Part shown: positions 40,107-48,491 of the stretch, in pieces
Layout of the letters: the number at the start of each line of letters is the position of its first letter
How positions within the stretch are numbered: the first letter of the stretch is position 1
Assembly (NCBI RefSeq): GCF_003595175.1
Contig: NZ_CP032419.1
Coordinates: 3,534,001-3,598,000, forward strand
Length of the DNA: 64,000 nucleotides
Source: Pseudomonas cavernae
GTDB lineage: Bacteria > Pseudomonadota > Gammaproteobacteria > Pseudomonadales > Pseudomonadaceae
Reading direction: 5' to 3'
Notes under the pieces: generated by a model
Told to the model about the DNA's origin: nothing
Seen by the model: the letters and a program-made list of their open reading frames with translations, nothing else
Databases searched by the model: none
Made by a program: the position numbers and the translations under genes

Positions 40107-41078
40107 TCAGTGGGCAAGGGCCAGGCGAGCATCAAAGGGTTGGCCCGACTTGAGTACGCCATAGGCGATGTGCAGCAGTTTGCGCATCGCCGCACAGACG
40201 ATCTGCTTGCCAGCTTTGCCGCGGGCTCGCAGGCGCTGTGCCAAGGCTTTGATCGCCGGCTTGTGGCTCAGCGAGACGACCGCCGGCATGTACAGGCCGG
40301 TGCGCAGACGAGCCGAGCCCACGCGGGAGATGCGCACGTGGCCCTTGTGCTGGCCCGACTCCTGCAGCTTCGGGTTCAACCCGGCGAACGTGGTGATCGC
40401 CCGGGCATTCTTGAACTGTAGCGGATCGCCCAGCTCCGCCAGGAGCAAGGCGGCCGTCTGCTCGCCGATGCCATCGATGCTGACCAGCAGATCGCGCTTA
40501 CCGCGCAGGTCCGGATCGTCATCGATGTGTGCCCGGATGGCCTGCAGGGTCTCGGCAATCTGCTGCTCGACATGCTCCAGCACCGAACGGATCGAATCCT
40601 GCACGCTGGCATCGGCGACATCCAGGCGATTGCGCTCCATCTGCTCGATCTCCTTGAGGTCCTGCAGACGCCGCACCAACGCGCGCAGGCGGCGTATCGC
40701 CGGTGGCTCGGGCTGCCAGGCGCGTAGCTCATCCACGTGCCGCTGGCCGTAGCTGGCCATCAGCTTGGCGTCGACCTGGTCCGTCTTGACCCGCTGCAGC
40801 TGGCTCCGGGCGTAGCTGGCAAGCTGCGCGGGATTCATCACACAGACCCGGTAGCTCAGGCCGTGCAGGTGCTCGGCCAGCGCTTCGTGATAGGTGCCGG
40901 TGGCCTCCATCACGATCCAGGCCCCGGGCTCGGCGTACTGCTGCAGCCACTCCTGTAGTACCTGGAAACCCGCGGCGCTGTTGGCCAGCTTGGCCTTGGT
41001 GCGGTACTTGCCATTCGCCTGCAGGGTGGCAATGTCGAAACTGTGCTTGGCGATGTCGATGCCGACGATGCTGGACAT
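40107..41078 (-). CDS. IS110-family transposase
   Basis: 323 residues. The N-terminal RuvC-like DEDD domain has Asp8 (GIDIAKHSFD), Glu58 (VMEATGTYHEAL), Asp100 and Asp103 (KTDQVDAK). The C-terminal transposase_20 domain has DGIGEQTAALLLAELGD, TTFAGLNPKLQESGQHKG and ISRVGSARLRTGLY, with the conserved Ser region of IS110 recombinases. The two domains together perform RNA-guided recombination in well-studied members such as IS621. The frame is intact, so the element is probably active or recently moved. Confidence 0.95.
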   Translation of the reverse strand: MSSIVGIDIAKHSFDIATLQANGKYRTKAKLANSAAGFQVLQEWLQQYAEPGAWIVMEATGTYHEALAEHLHGLSYRVCVMNPAQLASYARSQLQRVKTDQVDAKLMASYGQRHVDELRAWQPEPPAIRRLRALVRRLQDLKEIEQMERNRLDVADASVQDSIRSVLEHVEQQIAETLQAIRAHIDDDPDLRGKRDLLVSIDGIGEQTAALLLAELGDPLQFKNARAITTFAGLNPKLQESGQHKGHVRISRVGSARLRTGLYMPAVVSLSHKPAIKALAQRLRARGKAGKQIVCAAMRKLLHIAYGVLKSGQPFDARLALAH

Positions 41079-41310
41079 GAAGACTCCTCAGCTAATCCAT
41101 TCAGGATGATCATCACTGCACCCGGCCCTACCTTGTGAATGCGAGCTCTCACCTGTCGTGGGCCCTAGATACCGTTCGGACTGTTCGAGTGAGCGTGGAG
41201 GGCTGGAGCACTATCTACAAAGCTGGCTCGAGGCCTTAGGGTGGGTACGACTTCCAGGCCCTCCCCCGATGATCAGTCGGGGACTACCCCCCTCACGGGA
41301 CGATAGTCGA
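41079..41310 (-). ncRNA. candidate bridge-RNA region of the IS110 element
   Basis: The long non-coding end upstream of an IS110-subgroup transposase encodes the bridge RNA in characterised members. This 232-base stretch has several paired segments (for example CCCCCGATGATCAGTCGGGG at 41264-41283). TAGATACCGT at 41166-41175 repeats the ten bases at the low-coordinate junction (40089-40098), as a guide loop might. The exact RNA ends are not defined here. Confidence 0.5.
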
Positions 41311-41426
41311 GATACAAGGGTGGGTTAGCCGTAGGCGTAACCCACCAGCCCAGGCTGCCCCTGGTGTCCAGGGCGGCGCCGCTGGTGGGTTACGCCGCTA
41401 CGCGGCTAACCCACCCTTGTATCTAC
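41311..41426. repeat. palindromic dispersed repeat, target of the IS110 element
   Basis: Inverted repeat with arms GATACAAGGGTGGGTTAGCC and its complement ending CCCTTGTATC, inner GGCGTAACCCACCAG / CTGGTGGGTTACGCC. Related to 14476-14580. Its left terminal bases (GTA) now lie at 40088 beyond the insertion sequence. Confidence 0.85.
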
Positions 41427-41527
41427 AAAAGCGGTGCGCAACTAGGACGCCCCTCCCCGCGGAGAATCCTCCGCCCCTGCGGCAGCCCGGCCTAAGCTGA
41501 GGGTATGACTACCGCAGGAGGCTCCTC

Positions 41528-42529
41528 ATGTTACGTGTTGCCCTGAACGGCTATGGAAGGATCGGTCGGACCTTGGTTCGCGCCCTGTTCGAGCGCGGTC
41601 TGGAACATAAAATTCGCCTGGAAGCCATCAACGATCTCGGCGAGCCGCAGACCCTCGCCCATCTCACCCGTTTCGACTCGACCTTCGGCCGCTTCGCCGG
41701 CCAGGTCGAACTGCACGACGACCGGCTGCTGATCAACGGCCACTCGATTCAGCTGCTCCGCGAGCACGACCCAATCAATCTGCCCTGGCAGCATCTCGGC
41801 GTCGATCTGGTGCTGGAATGCACCGGCAAACTGAAGAAGCGCGCGCAAATCGAGCACCACCTCACCGCCGGCGCCAGCCGCGTGCTGCTTTCCCATCCGC
41901 TGGACAGTGCCGATCTCACCGTGGTCTACGGCGTCAACCATGAGCTTCTGGGCAGCCAGCAGATCGTCTCCAACGCCTCCTGCACCACCAACTGCCTGGC
42001 GCCGCTGGCCATGCTGCTGCACCAGGCCGTCGGCATCCGCCAGGGCCTGGTCAACACCGTGCACGCCTACACCAACGATCAGAGTCTGCTCGACAAGCCC
42101 CATCACGATCTCTACCGCTCGCGCGCCGCGGCGCTGTCGATGATCCCCACCAGCACCGGCGCGGCCAAGGCCATCGGCCTGGTCCTGCCGGAGCTGGCTG
42201 GCCGCCTCGACGGCCTGTCGATACGGGTGCCGACGCCGACCGTGTCGCTGCTCGACCTGACCTTCAGCGCCGAACGCCCGGCCAGCCGCGAGGCGATCAA
42301 CGAGGTGCTGCGCCAGGGTGCGACACGCCTGCCGGCGGGGGTGATGGAATGCAACGAGCTGCCACTGGTGTCCAGCGACTTCAAGGGCCTGCCGGTGTCC
42401 TGCGTGGTCGACCTCAACCACACGCGGGTGCAGGGCGAGTTGGTCAAGGTGCTGGCCTGGTACGACAACGAATGGGCCTTCGCCCATCGCATGCTGGATG
42501 TGCTGCTGGCCTGGCTTAAGCCTCAGTGA
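41528..42529 (+). CDS. glyceraldehyde-3-phosphate / erythrose-4-phosphate dehydrogenase family enzyme
   Basis: 333 residues. NAD-binding NGYGRIGRTLVRAL and AINDLG, the Asp favouring NAD; active-site SNASCTTNC with Cys152 and His179 (NTVHAYTNDQ). HAYTNDQSLLD and IPTSTGAAKAIGLVLPEL are GAPDH-like, whereas LLSHPLDSADLTVVYGVN resembles Epd, so the sequence is intermediate. It could serve glycolysis/gluconeogenesis or make 4-phosphoerythronate for pyridoxal phosphate; pdxH lies 3 kb away, which is suggestive only. GCAGGAGGCTCCTC precedes the ATG. No pgk or tkt gene is adjacent. Confidence 0.85.
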   Translation: MLRVALNGYGRIGRTLVRALFERGLEHKIRLEAINDLGEPQTLAHLTRFDSTFGRFAGQVELHDDRLLINGHSIQLLREHDPINLPWQHLGVDLVLECTGKLKKRAQIEHHLTAGASRVLLSHPLDSADLTVVYGVNHELLGSQQIVSNASCTTNCLAPLAMLLHQAVGIRQGLVNTVHAYTNDQSLLDKPHHDLYRSRAAALSMIPTSTGAAKAIGLVLPELAGRLDGLSIRVPTPTVSLLDLTFSAERPASREAINEVLRQGATRLPAGVMECNELPLVSSDFKGLPVSCVVDLNHTRVQGELVKVLAWYDNEWAFAHRMLDVLLAWLKPQ

Positions 42530-42539
42530 ACCGCAGGGC

Positions 42540-43637
42540 TTAGCCCAAGCCCGCCTGCGCCAGGGTTCCCGGCAGCGGTGCACCATGCTCGGCACAGGCT
42601 TCCACCGCGGCGATCAACGGCTCCAGGTCGAAGCCCTGGGCACGCAACCAAGCGGCGTCGTAGTAGCTGGTCGCATAGCGCTCGCCGCTGTCACAGAGGA
42701 GCGCCACCATCGACCCGCGCTCGCCGCATTTGAGCATGTAGCGCCCGGCCATGATCGCGCCAATCAGGTTGGTGCCACTGGAGGCGCCGACCCGGCGGCC
42801 GAGGCGGCGCGCCAGGTAATGCATGGCCGCCAGCGACAGGGCGTCGGGCACCTTGACCATGGCGTCGATCACCTCCGGCAGGAAGGACGCCTCCACCCGC
42901 GGCCGACCGATGCCCTCGATGCCCGAGCCGCAATCCAGGGTCAGGCTGCGGTCGCCACTGACATAGCTGTCGAAGAACACCGAACGCTCGGCGTCGGCGC
43001 ACAGCACCCGCGTCTCGTGCTGGCGGTAGCGCACATAGCGGCCGAGGGTCGCCAGGGTGCCGCCGGTGCCAGGGCTGGACACCAGCCAGCTCGGCACCGG
43101 ATAACGCTCGAAACGCAGCTGCTGGAAGATCGACTCGGCGATGTTGTTGTTCGCCCGCCAGTCGGTGGCGCGCTCGGCGTAGGTGAACTGGTCGAGGTAG
43201 TGGCCGCCGCTCTCGCGCGCCAGGCGCTCGGATTCGGCATAGATCTGCGTCGGGTCGTCGACCAGATGGCTCTGGCCACCGTAGAAGGCGATCTGCGCGA
43301 GCTTCTCCTTGGCGGTGCTGGCCGGCACCACGGCGATGAAGGGCAAGCCGAGCAGGCGGGCGAAATAGGCCTCGGAGATCGCCGTCGAGCCGCTGGACGC
43401 CTCGATCACCGGCGCCCCCGGCTTGAGCCAGCCGTTGCACAGGGCATAGAGAAACAGCGAACGCGCCAGGCGGTGCTTGAGGCTGCCGGTGGGGTGGCTG
43501 GACTCGTCCTTGAAGTACAGCTCGACACCCGGCAAGCCGGGTAGTTCGAGGGGAATCAGATGGGTATCGGCACTGCGCTGGAAATCCGCCTCGATGATGC
43601 GGATCGACTCGCGCACCCATTGGCGCAAGCTATTCAT
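42540..43637 (-). CDS. PLP-dependent cysteine synthase / desulfhydrase family protein (Cds1-like)
   Basis: 365 residues, fold-type II PLP enzyme. PLP Lys54 in SSHPTGSLKHRLARS, the Asn loop EASSGSTAISEAYFARLLG, PLP phosphate loop SSPGTGGTLATLGRY and late CDSGERYATSYY. The sequence matches the long cysteine synthase-like group containing the L-cysteine desulfhydrase Cds1 more than CysK/CysM. It may form sulfide and pyruvate from cysteine. Start at the ATG at 43637 (AAGGAG 8 bases upstream); a GTG nine bases earlier is less likely. Convergent with the GAPDH-family gene, ends 10 bases apart. Followed upstream by an exporter gene on the same strand, 12 bases away, probably co-transcribed. Confidence 0.87.
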   Translation of the reverse strand: MNSLRQWVRESIRIIEADFQRSADTHLIPLELPGLPGVELYFKDESSHPTGSLKHRLARSLFLYALCNGWLKPGAPVIEASSGSTAISEAYFARLLGLPFIAVVPASTAKEKLAQIAFYGGQSHLVDDPTQIYAESERLARESGGHYLDQFTYAERATDWRANNNIAESIFQQLRFERYPVPSWLVSSPGTGGTLATLGRYVRYRQHETRVLCADAERSVFFDSYVSGDRSLTLDCGSGIEGIGRPRVEASFLPEVIDAMVKVPDALSLAAMHYLARRLGRRVGASSGTNLIGAIMAGRYMLKCGERGSMVALLCDSGERYATSYYDAAWLRAQGFDLEPLIAAVEACAEHGAPLPGTLAQAGLG

Positions 43638-43649
43638 CACTGTCACTCC

Positions 43650-44555
43650 TTAATCGAGAATGCCGGCAGGCGGCGCCGGCCGGCTGCGCCACTGGCTGAG
43701 CCCGACACCGACGAACACCAGGCCGGCCGCCAGCATCTGCACGCCATTCAGGCTCTCGCCAAGAAACAGCGCGGCGAGCACCAGGGTGAATACGGGAATC
43801 AGGTTGATGAAGCCGGAGGCCTGACTCGCCGGCAGGCGGCTGACCCCGAAGTTGTACAGGCCATAGGCGCCGACCGTCACCACGACGCCCAGGTAAATCA
43901 CCGACGCCCCGCCCAGCAGGCTCAGCTCGCTCGGCAGCGGCGCGCTCAGGGCCGCCACCGGCAGGAAGAACAGACTGCCGATAAAAGCCTGCATGGCGGT
44001 GAGAAAAAACGCCGAGTAGCGTGCCGACAGGTGCTTGAGCAGCAGGGTATAGCCGGTGGCGCAGAGCATGGCGAGAAATTCGTAGAAATTGCCCAGCAGC
44101 GGCGCCGCGGCATGCTCGTCTGGCGCGCCGGCGAGACTCAGCCAGACCGCCCCGAGCACCGCCAGGAGGAAACCGGCCAGGGTGGTGCGGGTGATCCGCT
44201 CATGCAAGAACATAAAGGCGCCGACCGCCACCAGCAGCGGCAGCAAGGCGGTGATCATCCCAGCCTGCGAGGCGCTGGTGTGCTGCAGGGCCATGGCCTC
44301 GAAGATGAAATACAGACAGGGCTCGCACACCGTCAGGCCGAGCAGGTATTTCCAGTCGCCGGCGCGGTAGGCGAGCGGCCCGCGCCAGCGCCAGGCGAGC
44401 AGGAACACCAGGCTGCCGAGAGCCATCCGGCCGAATATCACCCACAGCGGCGGCAGCTCCTGGAAGGCCAGCTTCAAGGCAATGAACGAGCTGCCCCACA
44501 AGGCCATGGCCAACACCAGACACCCCAAGGCCAACGCTCGCCCTTGCTGCTGCAC
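43650..44555 (-). CDS. EamA-family (DMT) exporter
   Basis: 301 residues, ten transmembrane helices in two EamA repeats. Typical strings are CLVLAMALWGSSFIALKLAF, GRMALGSLVFLLAWRWRGP, ALQHTSASQAGMITALLPLL, and in the second repeat ASQASGFINLIPVFTLVLAA with FLGESLNGVQ. Such proteins export amino acids or metabolites; the close, same-strand Cds1-like gene hints at cysteine or a related amino acid. The start is taken as GTG at 44555, with GGGAGG 6 bases before it, because the open frame further up lacks both a site and similarity. Confidence 0.88.
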   Translation of the reverse strand: MQQQGRALALGCLVLAMALWGSSFIALKLAFQELPPLWVIFGRMALGSLVFLLAWRWRGPLAYRAGDWKYLLGLTVCEPCLYFIFEAMALQHTSASQAGMITALLPLLVAVGAFMFLHERITRTTLAGFLLAVLGAVWLSLAGAPDEHAAAPLLGNFYEFLAMLCATGYTLLLKHLSARYSAFFLTAMQAFIGSLFFLPVAALSAPLPSELSLLGGASVIYLGVVVTVGAYGLYNFGVSRLPASQASGFINLIPVFTLVLAALFLGESLNGVQMLAAGLVFVGVGLSQWRSRPAPPAGILD

Positions 44556-44687
44556 GATCCACCTCCCGACACAAACAGCCAGTATAGAGAGGCGGCCCCA
44601 AGCCCACACAGAGACAGTGGCGCAGCGATCGGCGCGGCAACTGTAATGCTGCAAAGCCCCTGTGAGCCGCAGCCGAATCGCGAGCAG

Positions 44688-44711
44688 AAAAAAGCCGGCG
44701 CTACGGCCGGC
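44688..44711 (-). terminator. Rho-independent terminator after the glycine-zipper lipoprotein
   Basis: GCCGGCCGTAGCGCCGGC followed by six T on the minus strand, about 20 bases after the stop codon. Confidence 0.85.
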
Positions 44712-44731
44712 TATTGGGCTGACATGAAAAC

Positions 44732-45196
44732 TCAGTGGGCGACGCGGCTGGTGCCGTTCACGCTCATGATGCGTACGCGGTCGCCAACGCGGAAGATTTC
44801 ATTTTCCTGCACTTCCTGTACATAGGCGCGCATCGAACCGTCGTCTTCACGCACGGTGATTTCCACACCCTGAGTACGGGTGAAACCTTCTTCGGTCGCC
44901 GCGCCCAGCAGGCCGCCGGCCACCGCGCCGATCACCGCCGCCACCGCGCTGCCTCTGCCATGGCCGACGGTGCTGCCGCCGATCCCGCCGACCACGGCGC
45001 CGGCGCCGGCGCCGATGGGGGTCTTCGTGCCTTCGATCTTCACCGGGCGCAGGGACTGGATGGTGCCCATGCGCACGGTCTGCACCTGCCGGGCCTCGTC
45101 ACGCGAATAGGTGTCACCGGTCAGGCTGGACTGACAACCGCCCAGGGCCAATGCCAAGGCAGCGAACGAGGCGGTCAGCAGAATGGACTTGCGCAT
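44732..45196 (-). CDS. glycine-zipper 2TM lipoprotein (SlyB/Rick_17kDa-like)
   Basis: 154 residues. Lipobox LALGGC (about residue 21) after a hydrophobic signal. The middle contains the glycine zipper PIGAGAGAVVGGIGGSTVG and AAVIGAVAGGLLGA, typical of SlyB-type outer-membrane lipoproteins; the C-terminal half is a small beta domain (EITVREDDGSMRAYVQ, RVGDRVRIMSVNG). SlyB-like proteins stabilise the outer membrane and are often induced by low Mg2+ through PhoP. ATG at 45196, GGGAG 8 bases upstream; the earlier ATG at 45226 would spoil the signal peptide. Confidence 0.9.
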   Translation of the reverse strand: MRKSILLTASFAALALALGGCQSSLTGDTYSRDEARQVQTVRMGTIQSLRPVKIEGTKTPIGAGAGAVVGGIGGSTVGHGRGSAVAAVIGAVAGGLLGAATEEGFTRTQGVEITVREDDGSMRAYVQEVQENEIFRVGDRVRIMSVNGTSRVAH

Positions 45197-45375
45197 AGCA
45201 TTTCTCCCGATAGGACAGATATTCATTAGACTCCCTGCCGCCTGCCACTGTCACCTCGGTTAACACCGGGTACTTGGCCTACCGATAAGCTTAGGCAACG
45301 GCTCGGAGCAACGCTACATGCGCTTGGAGCGGGCCGCGGGATCGGCTAGGGTGTGCGCCCGCAACGGGGAGTGTC

Positions 45376-45618
45376 ATGGACTACTTCATCATCGTCATCA
45401 CCAGCGCCGCCGGGCTGTATTTCCACTGGTGGCTGTACGTACGCATCAAGCGCTGGATGGATCGCGATCTGGCGCTGTCGCTGGCCGGCGCCGATGCAGA
45501 CAAGCGCGCGCTCATGCTGCAGCGCCTCGGCGAAGCGCAGGCCAGCGGCATCAAGCGGGGCGACCTGCCCGCCTGGCTGGCGCGTGCCGCCGGTGAGTAC
45601 GCTCCACCCCGCGATTGA
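45376..45618 (+). CDS. small membrane-anchored protein of unknown function
   Basis: 80 residues: one N-terminal helix (DYFIIVITSAAGLYFHWWLY), then a basic RIKRWMDRDLAL stretch and a soluble helical part (GADADKRALMLQRLGEAQAS) ending with GEYAPPRD. It should face the cytoplasm, held by a signal anchor. No family is named. GGGGAG lies before the ATG. A MITE starts seven bases after its stop, filling the gap to pdxH. Confidence 0.75.
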   Translation: MDYFIIVITSAAGLYFHWWLYVRIKRWMDRDLALSLAGADADKRALMLQRLGEAQASGIKRGDLPAWLARAAGEYAPPRD

Positions 45619-45624
45619 CGCCGC

Positions 45625-45766
45625 AGAGCCTGTTTGCGATCTCGCGAGCTAAGGCCAGACAAGGCGCGATTGGGCGAAGACGCACAGTTTACGAGTTGTA
45701 AATGAGCAGTCTGAGCCCGATTTCAACGCCGTATGGCCGACGCGCAGCAGATCGTAAACAGGCTCT
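45625..45766 (+). mobile_element. MITE-like element, copy 4
   Basis: 142 bases, ends AGAGCCTGTTTGCGATC and GATCGTAAACAGGCTCT, internal CAGTTTACGAGTTGTAAATGAGCAG. It occupies the whole space between two convergent genes, and its right end touches the pdxH stop codon, as copy 1 does with fadD2. Confidence 0.88.
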
Positions 45767-46416
45767 CAGGGCGCTAGACGCTCACGCTGCCACAGGCCAT
45801 CCGCCTGCAGACGATAGTTCAAGCGGTCATGCAGACGACTCGCCCGCCCTTGCCAGAACTCGATGCGCTCTGGCAGCAAGCGATAGCCACCCCAGTGCGG
45901 CGGGCAATGCGGGGCCTGATCGAGGAAGCGTTGCTCGGTCTCGGTCAGTAGTGCCTCCAGCTCAGTGCGGTCACGGATCACCCGGCTTTGCGGCGAAGCC
46001 CAGGCGCCCAGGCGACTCCCTAGCGGGCGCACCTGGAAATAGGCATCCGACTCATCCGCCGTCACCCGCTCCACACGGCCTTCGATGCGCACCTGACGCT
46101 CCAGGGCCGGCCAGAAGAAGGTCATGGCCGCGTAGGGTCGCGCCACCAGCTGCTCGCCCTTGGCACTGTCGTAGTTGCTGAAGAAGGTGAAACCGAGCTG
46201 GTCCAAGCCCTTGAGCAGCAGCACTCGGCAATGCGGCCGGCCTTCGGCGTCGACCGTCGCCAGGGTCATGGCATTCGGCTCTACCGGCAGCTGTTCGGTG
46301 TGCAAGGCATCGTCGAACCATTGGCGAAACAGGGTAAAAGGCTCGGTCGGCGCCTGCGCTTCGCTGAGGCCGTCGCGGGTATAGTCGCGGCGCATATCGG
46401 CCAGGGACTGGGTCAT
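45766..46416 (-). CDS. pdxH: pyridoxamine 5'-phosphate oxidase
   Basis: 216 residues, FMN enzyme making pyridoxal 5'-phosphate, last step of vitamin B6 synthesis and salvage. Begins [19 protein letters not shown], with the substrate- and FMN-binding [50 protein letters not shown] and the C-terminal [15 protein letters not shown]...RERLAP common to PdxH. The ATG at 46416 gives the family length; the ATG at 46437 adds seven unsupported residues. The stop TGA overlaps the edge of the MITE, which did not alter the protein. Confidence 0.97.
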   Translation of the reverse strand: MTQSLADMRRDYTRDGLSEAQAPTEPFTLFRQWFDDALHTEQLPVEPNAMTLATVDAEGRPHCRVLLLKGLDQLGFTFFSNYDSAKGEQLVARPYAAMTFFWPALERQVRIEGRVERVTADESDAYFQVRPLGSRLGAWASPQSRVIRDRTELEALLTETEQRFLDQAPHCPPHWGGYRLLPERIEFWQGRASRLHDRLNYRLQADGLWQRERLAP

Positions 46417-46464
46417 GGCAGTAATCCTGTCAAACACGGTCCCTTTAGCTTACCCAAGCACAGC

Positions 46465-47088
46465 TCACTTGGTTTGACTTACGGCAAGTGCGGCTTGAGC
46501 CTTGGGCGGATTGTTGTATTGCGCCAACAGCGCCATCAGGGTTGCCTGCGGGGTCAGGACGACTTCCACGCGGCGGTTCAAGGCCCGGCCTTCCTTGCTG
46601 TCGTTGGCCGCGCGCGGCATGTCCGAGCCCATGCCCTTGAGCAACAGGCGATCACGCTGCAGGCCGCTCAGACGGAAGATCGCCGACACGGCCTGAGCCC
46701 GCTCCTGGCTGAGCTTGCGATTGAGCGAGTCCTGGCCGGAGCTGTCGGCATGCCCAAGCACCAATACGCCAGTCTTGGCATCGCCCTCCACCAGCTTGGC
46801 CACTCGACTGAACGGCCCCAGGGTCACCGGCAGCAGCATGCTCGGCCGATCCGGATTGAACGAGGCATCCACCGGCGCGATGACGATCAGCACATTGTCA
46901 CGCCGTTCCAGCTGGAACTTGCTGCCTTTCAGCGCCTCGCGCAGCCGCGGCTCGTAGCTGTCGAGCCAGGCGCTGGTGGCTTTATGGTCGATCTTCGTGG
47001 CGACTGGCTTGGCCGGCTTGTCTTGGATGAGGCTGCAACCGCTAGCGGTCAGGCAGAGGATCACGGCGGCGGTCTTGAGCAGCTTCAT
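46465..47088 (-). CDS. OmpA-family lipoprotein
   Basis: 207 residues. Lipobox LTASGC at about residue 18. The C-terminal OmpA/MotB domain (residues about 85-185) has LVLGHADSSGQDSLNRKLSQERAQAV, GSDMPRAANDSKEGRALNRRVEVVL, split here by the intervening helix; Asp and Arg positions for peptidoglycan (DAP) binding are kept. It should anchor the outer membrane to the cell wall. Upstream of pdxH on the same strand with 48 bases between; P. aeruginosa has an OmpA-like gene in the same place, from memory. Confidence 0.9.
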   Translation of the reverse strand: MKLLKTAAVILCLTASGCSLIQDKPAKPVATKIDHKATSAWLDSYEPRLREALKGSKFQLERRDNVLIVIAPVDASFNPDRPSMLLPVTLGPFSRVAKLVEGDAKTGVLVLGHADSSGQDSLNRKLSQERAQAVSAIFRLSGLQRDRLLLKGMGSDMPRAANDSKEGRALNRRVEVVLTPQATLMALLAQYNNPPKAQAALAVSQTK

Positions 47089-47224
47089 GGGCAGGGCTCC
47101 GTCGGCAGATAAATATGACTTGAGTGGCCAGAAGATAGTGGCGCAATAATTTCACTCAGCGCGTTAAATTCTGGACGCAAGTGACTCATCCGCAAAGACT
47201 TAACCGAGTCGGCTGACGAATGGC

Positions 47225-48373
47225 TCAGCCCAGGCAGGCCTTCACCGTCGCCGCCAGTTGCTGGGCCCGCGGGTCCATCAGCACATAGGGGCCGAGGGTG
47301 TTGGTGACGAAGCCGAAGGCCAGCTCGCGCTCCGGATCGGCAAAGCCGATCGAGCCACCGGCGCCCGGATGGCCGAAGGCCTTGGGCCCGACCGCATAGG
47401 TGGCATTCGCCAGTTCGGGCTGGTCGAGCATGCAGCCGAGGCCGAAGCGGGTGCGGGTCAGCAGGGTCTTGTCCTCACCGACGCTGTGCTCGCGGGTCAG
47501 CTCATTGAGCAGCTCGGCCTCGAGCAGCCGGCCATCGAGCAGGGCGGCGTAGAAGCCGGCCAGGGCGCGGGCATTGCCGTGGCCATTCGCCGCCGGCTGC
47601 TGCATGCGCCGCCACTCCGGCTTGTTGGTGCTGGTCATGATCGACGGCGGATTGGCGAAGGCGCGCGTGGTCATCGCCGTCGGCTCGCTCATCATCACCT
47701 TGAGCAGGCGCTGCGCCGCCGCATCGCCGAGATTGCCCTTGCCGCGGCTGACATGGGCGACCCGTGGAAACTCGCTATCGGCGAGGCCGACATGCAGGTC
47801 CAGGCCCAGCGGTTGGGCGATCCGCGCGGCGATCGATTCCCCCGGACCACGACCATCGGCGCGGCGCAGCACCTCGCCGATCAGCCAGCCATAGGTCATA
47901 GGCGCGTAACCGTGGCCCTCACCGGGCGTCCACCAGGGCTGTTCGGCGGCCAGCGCCCGGGTCATGGCCTGCCAGTCGTACAGTGCTTCGGCCGGCAGCA
48001 GTTCGCGCAGGGCCGGCAGGCCGGCACGATGACTGAGCAGTTGGCGCAGAGTGATGCGTTCCTTGCCGGCCGCGGCGAACTCCGGCCACAGCAGGGCGAC
48101 CGGGGCATCCAGGTCCAGCTTGCCCTCGCCCACCAGTTGCAGGGCAGCCACCGCGGCGAAGGTCTTGGTGCAGGAGAACAGGTTGACCAGGGTGTCGCTC
48201 TGCCAGGCCTCGGCGCCATCCTTATCGGCACTGCCGGCCCAGAGGTCGACCAGGGTTTCGCCGCCGACCTGTACACACAGGGCCGCGCCGCGCTCCTGGG
48301 AGTTGTCGAACAGACTGGCGAAGACCTCCTTCACCGCTTCGAATCGGAGGTCGAAATAACCCTGGATCTGCAC
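47225..48373 (-). CDS. beta-lactamase-fold serine hydrolase (EstB-like)
   Basis: 382 residues of the class C beta-lactamase/esterase VIII type. Ser67-x-x-Lys70 in FSCTKTFAA and Tyr in GYAPMTYGWLIGE; no clear KTG triad, where GHPGAGGSIGFADP serves as in EstB esterases. No signal peptide, so a cytoplasmic esterase is more likely than an antibiotic-resistance enzyme. Start taken as GTG at 48373 with a perfect AAGGAG seven bases upstream; the ATG at 48418 adds an unlikely N-terminus. Confidence 0.88.
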   Translation of the reverse strand: MQIQGYFDLRFEAVKEVFASLFDNSQERGAALCVQVGGETLVDLWAGSADKDGAEAWQSDTLVNLFSCTKTFAAVAALQLVGEGKLDLDAPVALLWPEFAAAGKERITLRQLLSHRAGLPALRELLPAEALYDWQAMTRALAAEQPWWTPGEGHGYAPMTYGWLIGEVLRRADGRGPGESIAARIAQPLGLDLHVGLADSEFPRVAHVSRGKGNLGDAAAQRLLKVMMSEPTAMTTRAFANPPSIMTSTNKPEWRRMQQPAANGHGNARALAGFYAALLDGRLLEAELLNELTREHSVGEDKTLLTRTRFGLGCMLDQPELANATYAVGPKAFGHPGAGGSIGFADPERELAFGFVTNTLGPYVLMDPRAQQLAATVKACLG

Positions 48374-48491
48374 AAATAACTCCTTGGGCGAGGCACGTCG
48401 CTCGCAGTTGGCTAGCACTAGCGAGGGATTGTTCCAGCCGGCGGCGCCCTTGTGAACCTAGCCGAGGTCGGGAACGGCGACGTTGCGCCGC

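Larger units (their letters stand above)
40096..41315 (-). mobile_element. IS110-family insertion sequence, about 1.22 kb
   Basis: Boundaries are set by comparing flanks: GTAGATAC at 40088-40095 on the left and GATACAAGGG at 41311-41320 on the right. Joined, they give GTAGATACAAGGGTGGG, which is the exact complement of the other end of the palindrome (CCCTTGTATCTAC at 41414-41426). So the element interrupts one end of that palindrome, sharing GATAC. Only about 11 bases lie between the transposase stop and the low-coordinate end, while some 230 non-coding bases precede the start, the layout of the IS110 subgroup. No terminal inverted repeats are seen, as expected. Confidence 0.85.

Noticed and set aside
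41311..41426. Strong terminator for the IS110 or GAPDH region
   Set aside because: The hairpin is a dispersed repeat without U tract and recurs at 14476; a terminator role is not supported.
47225..48373. Beta-lactamase resistance gene
   Set aside because: No signal peptide and no KTG triad; fits cytoplasmic EstB-type esterase better.
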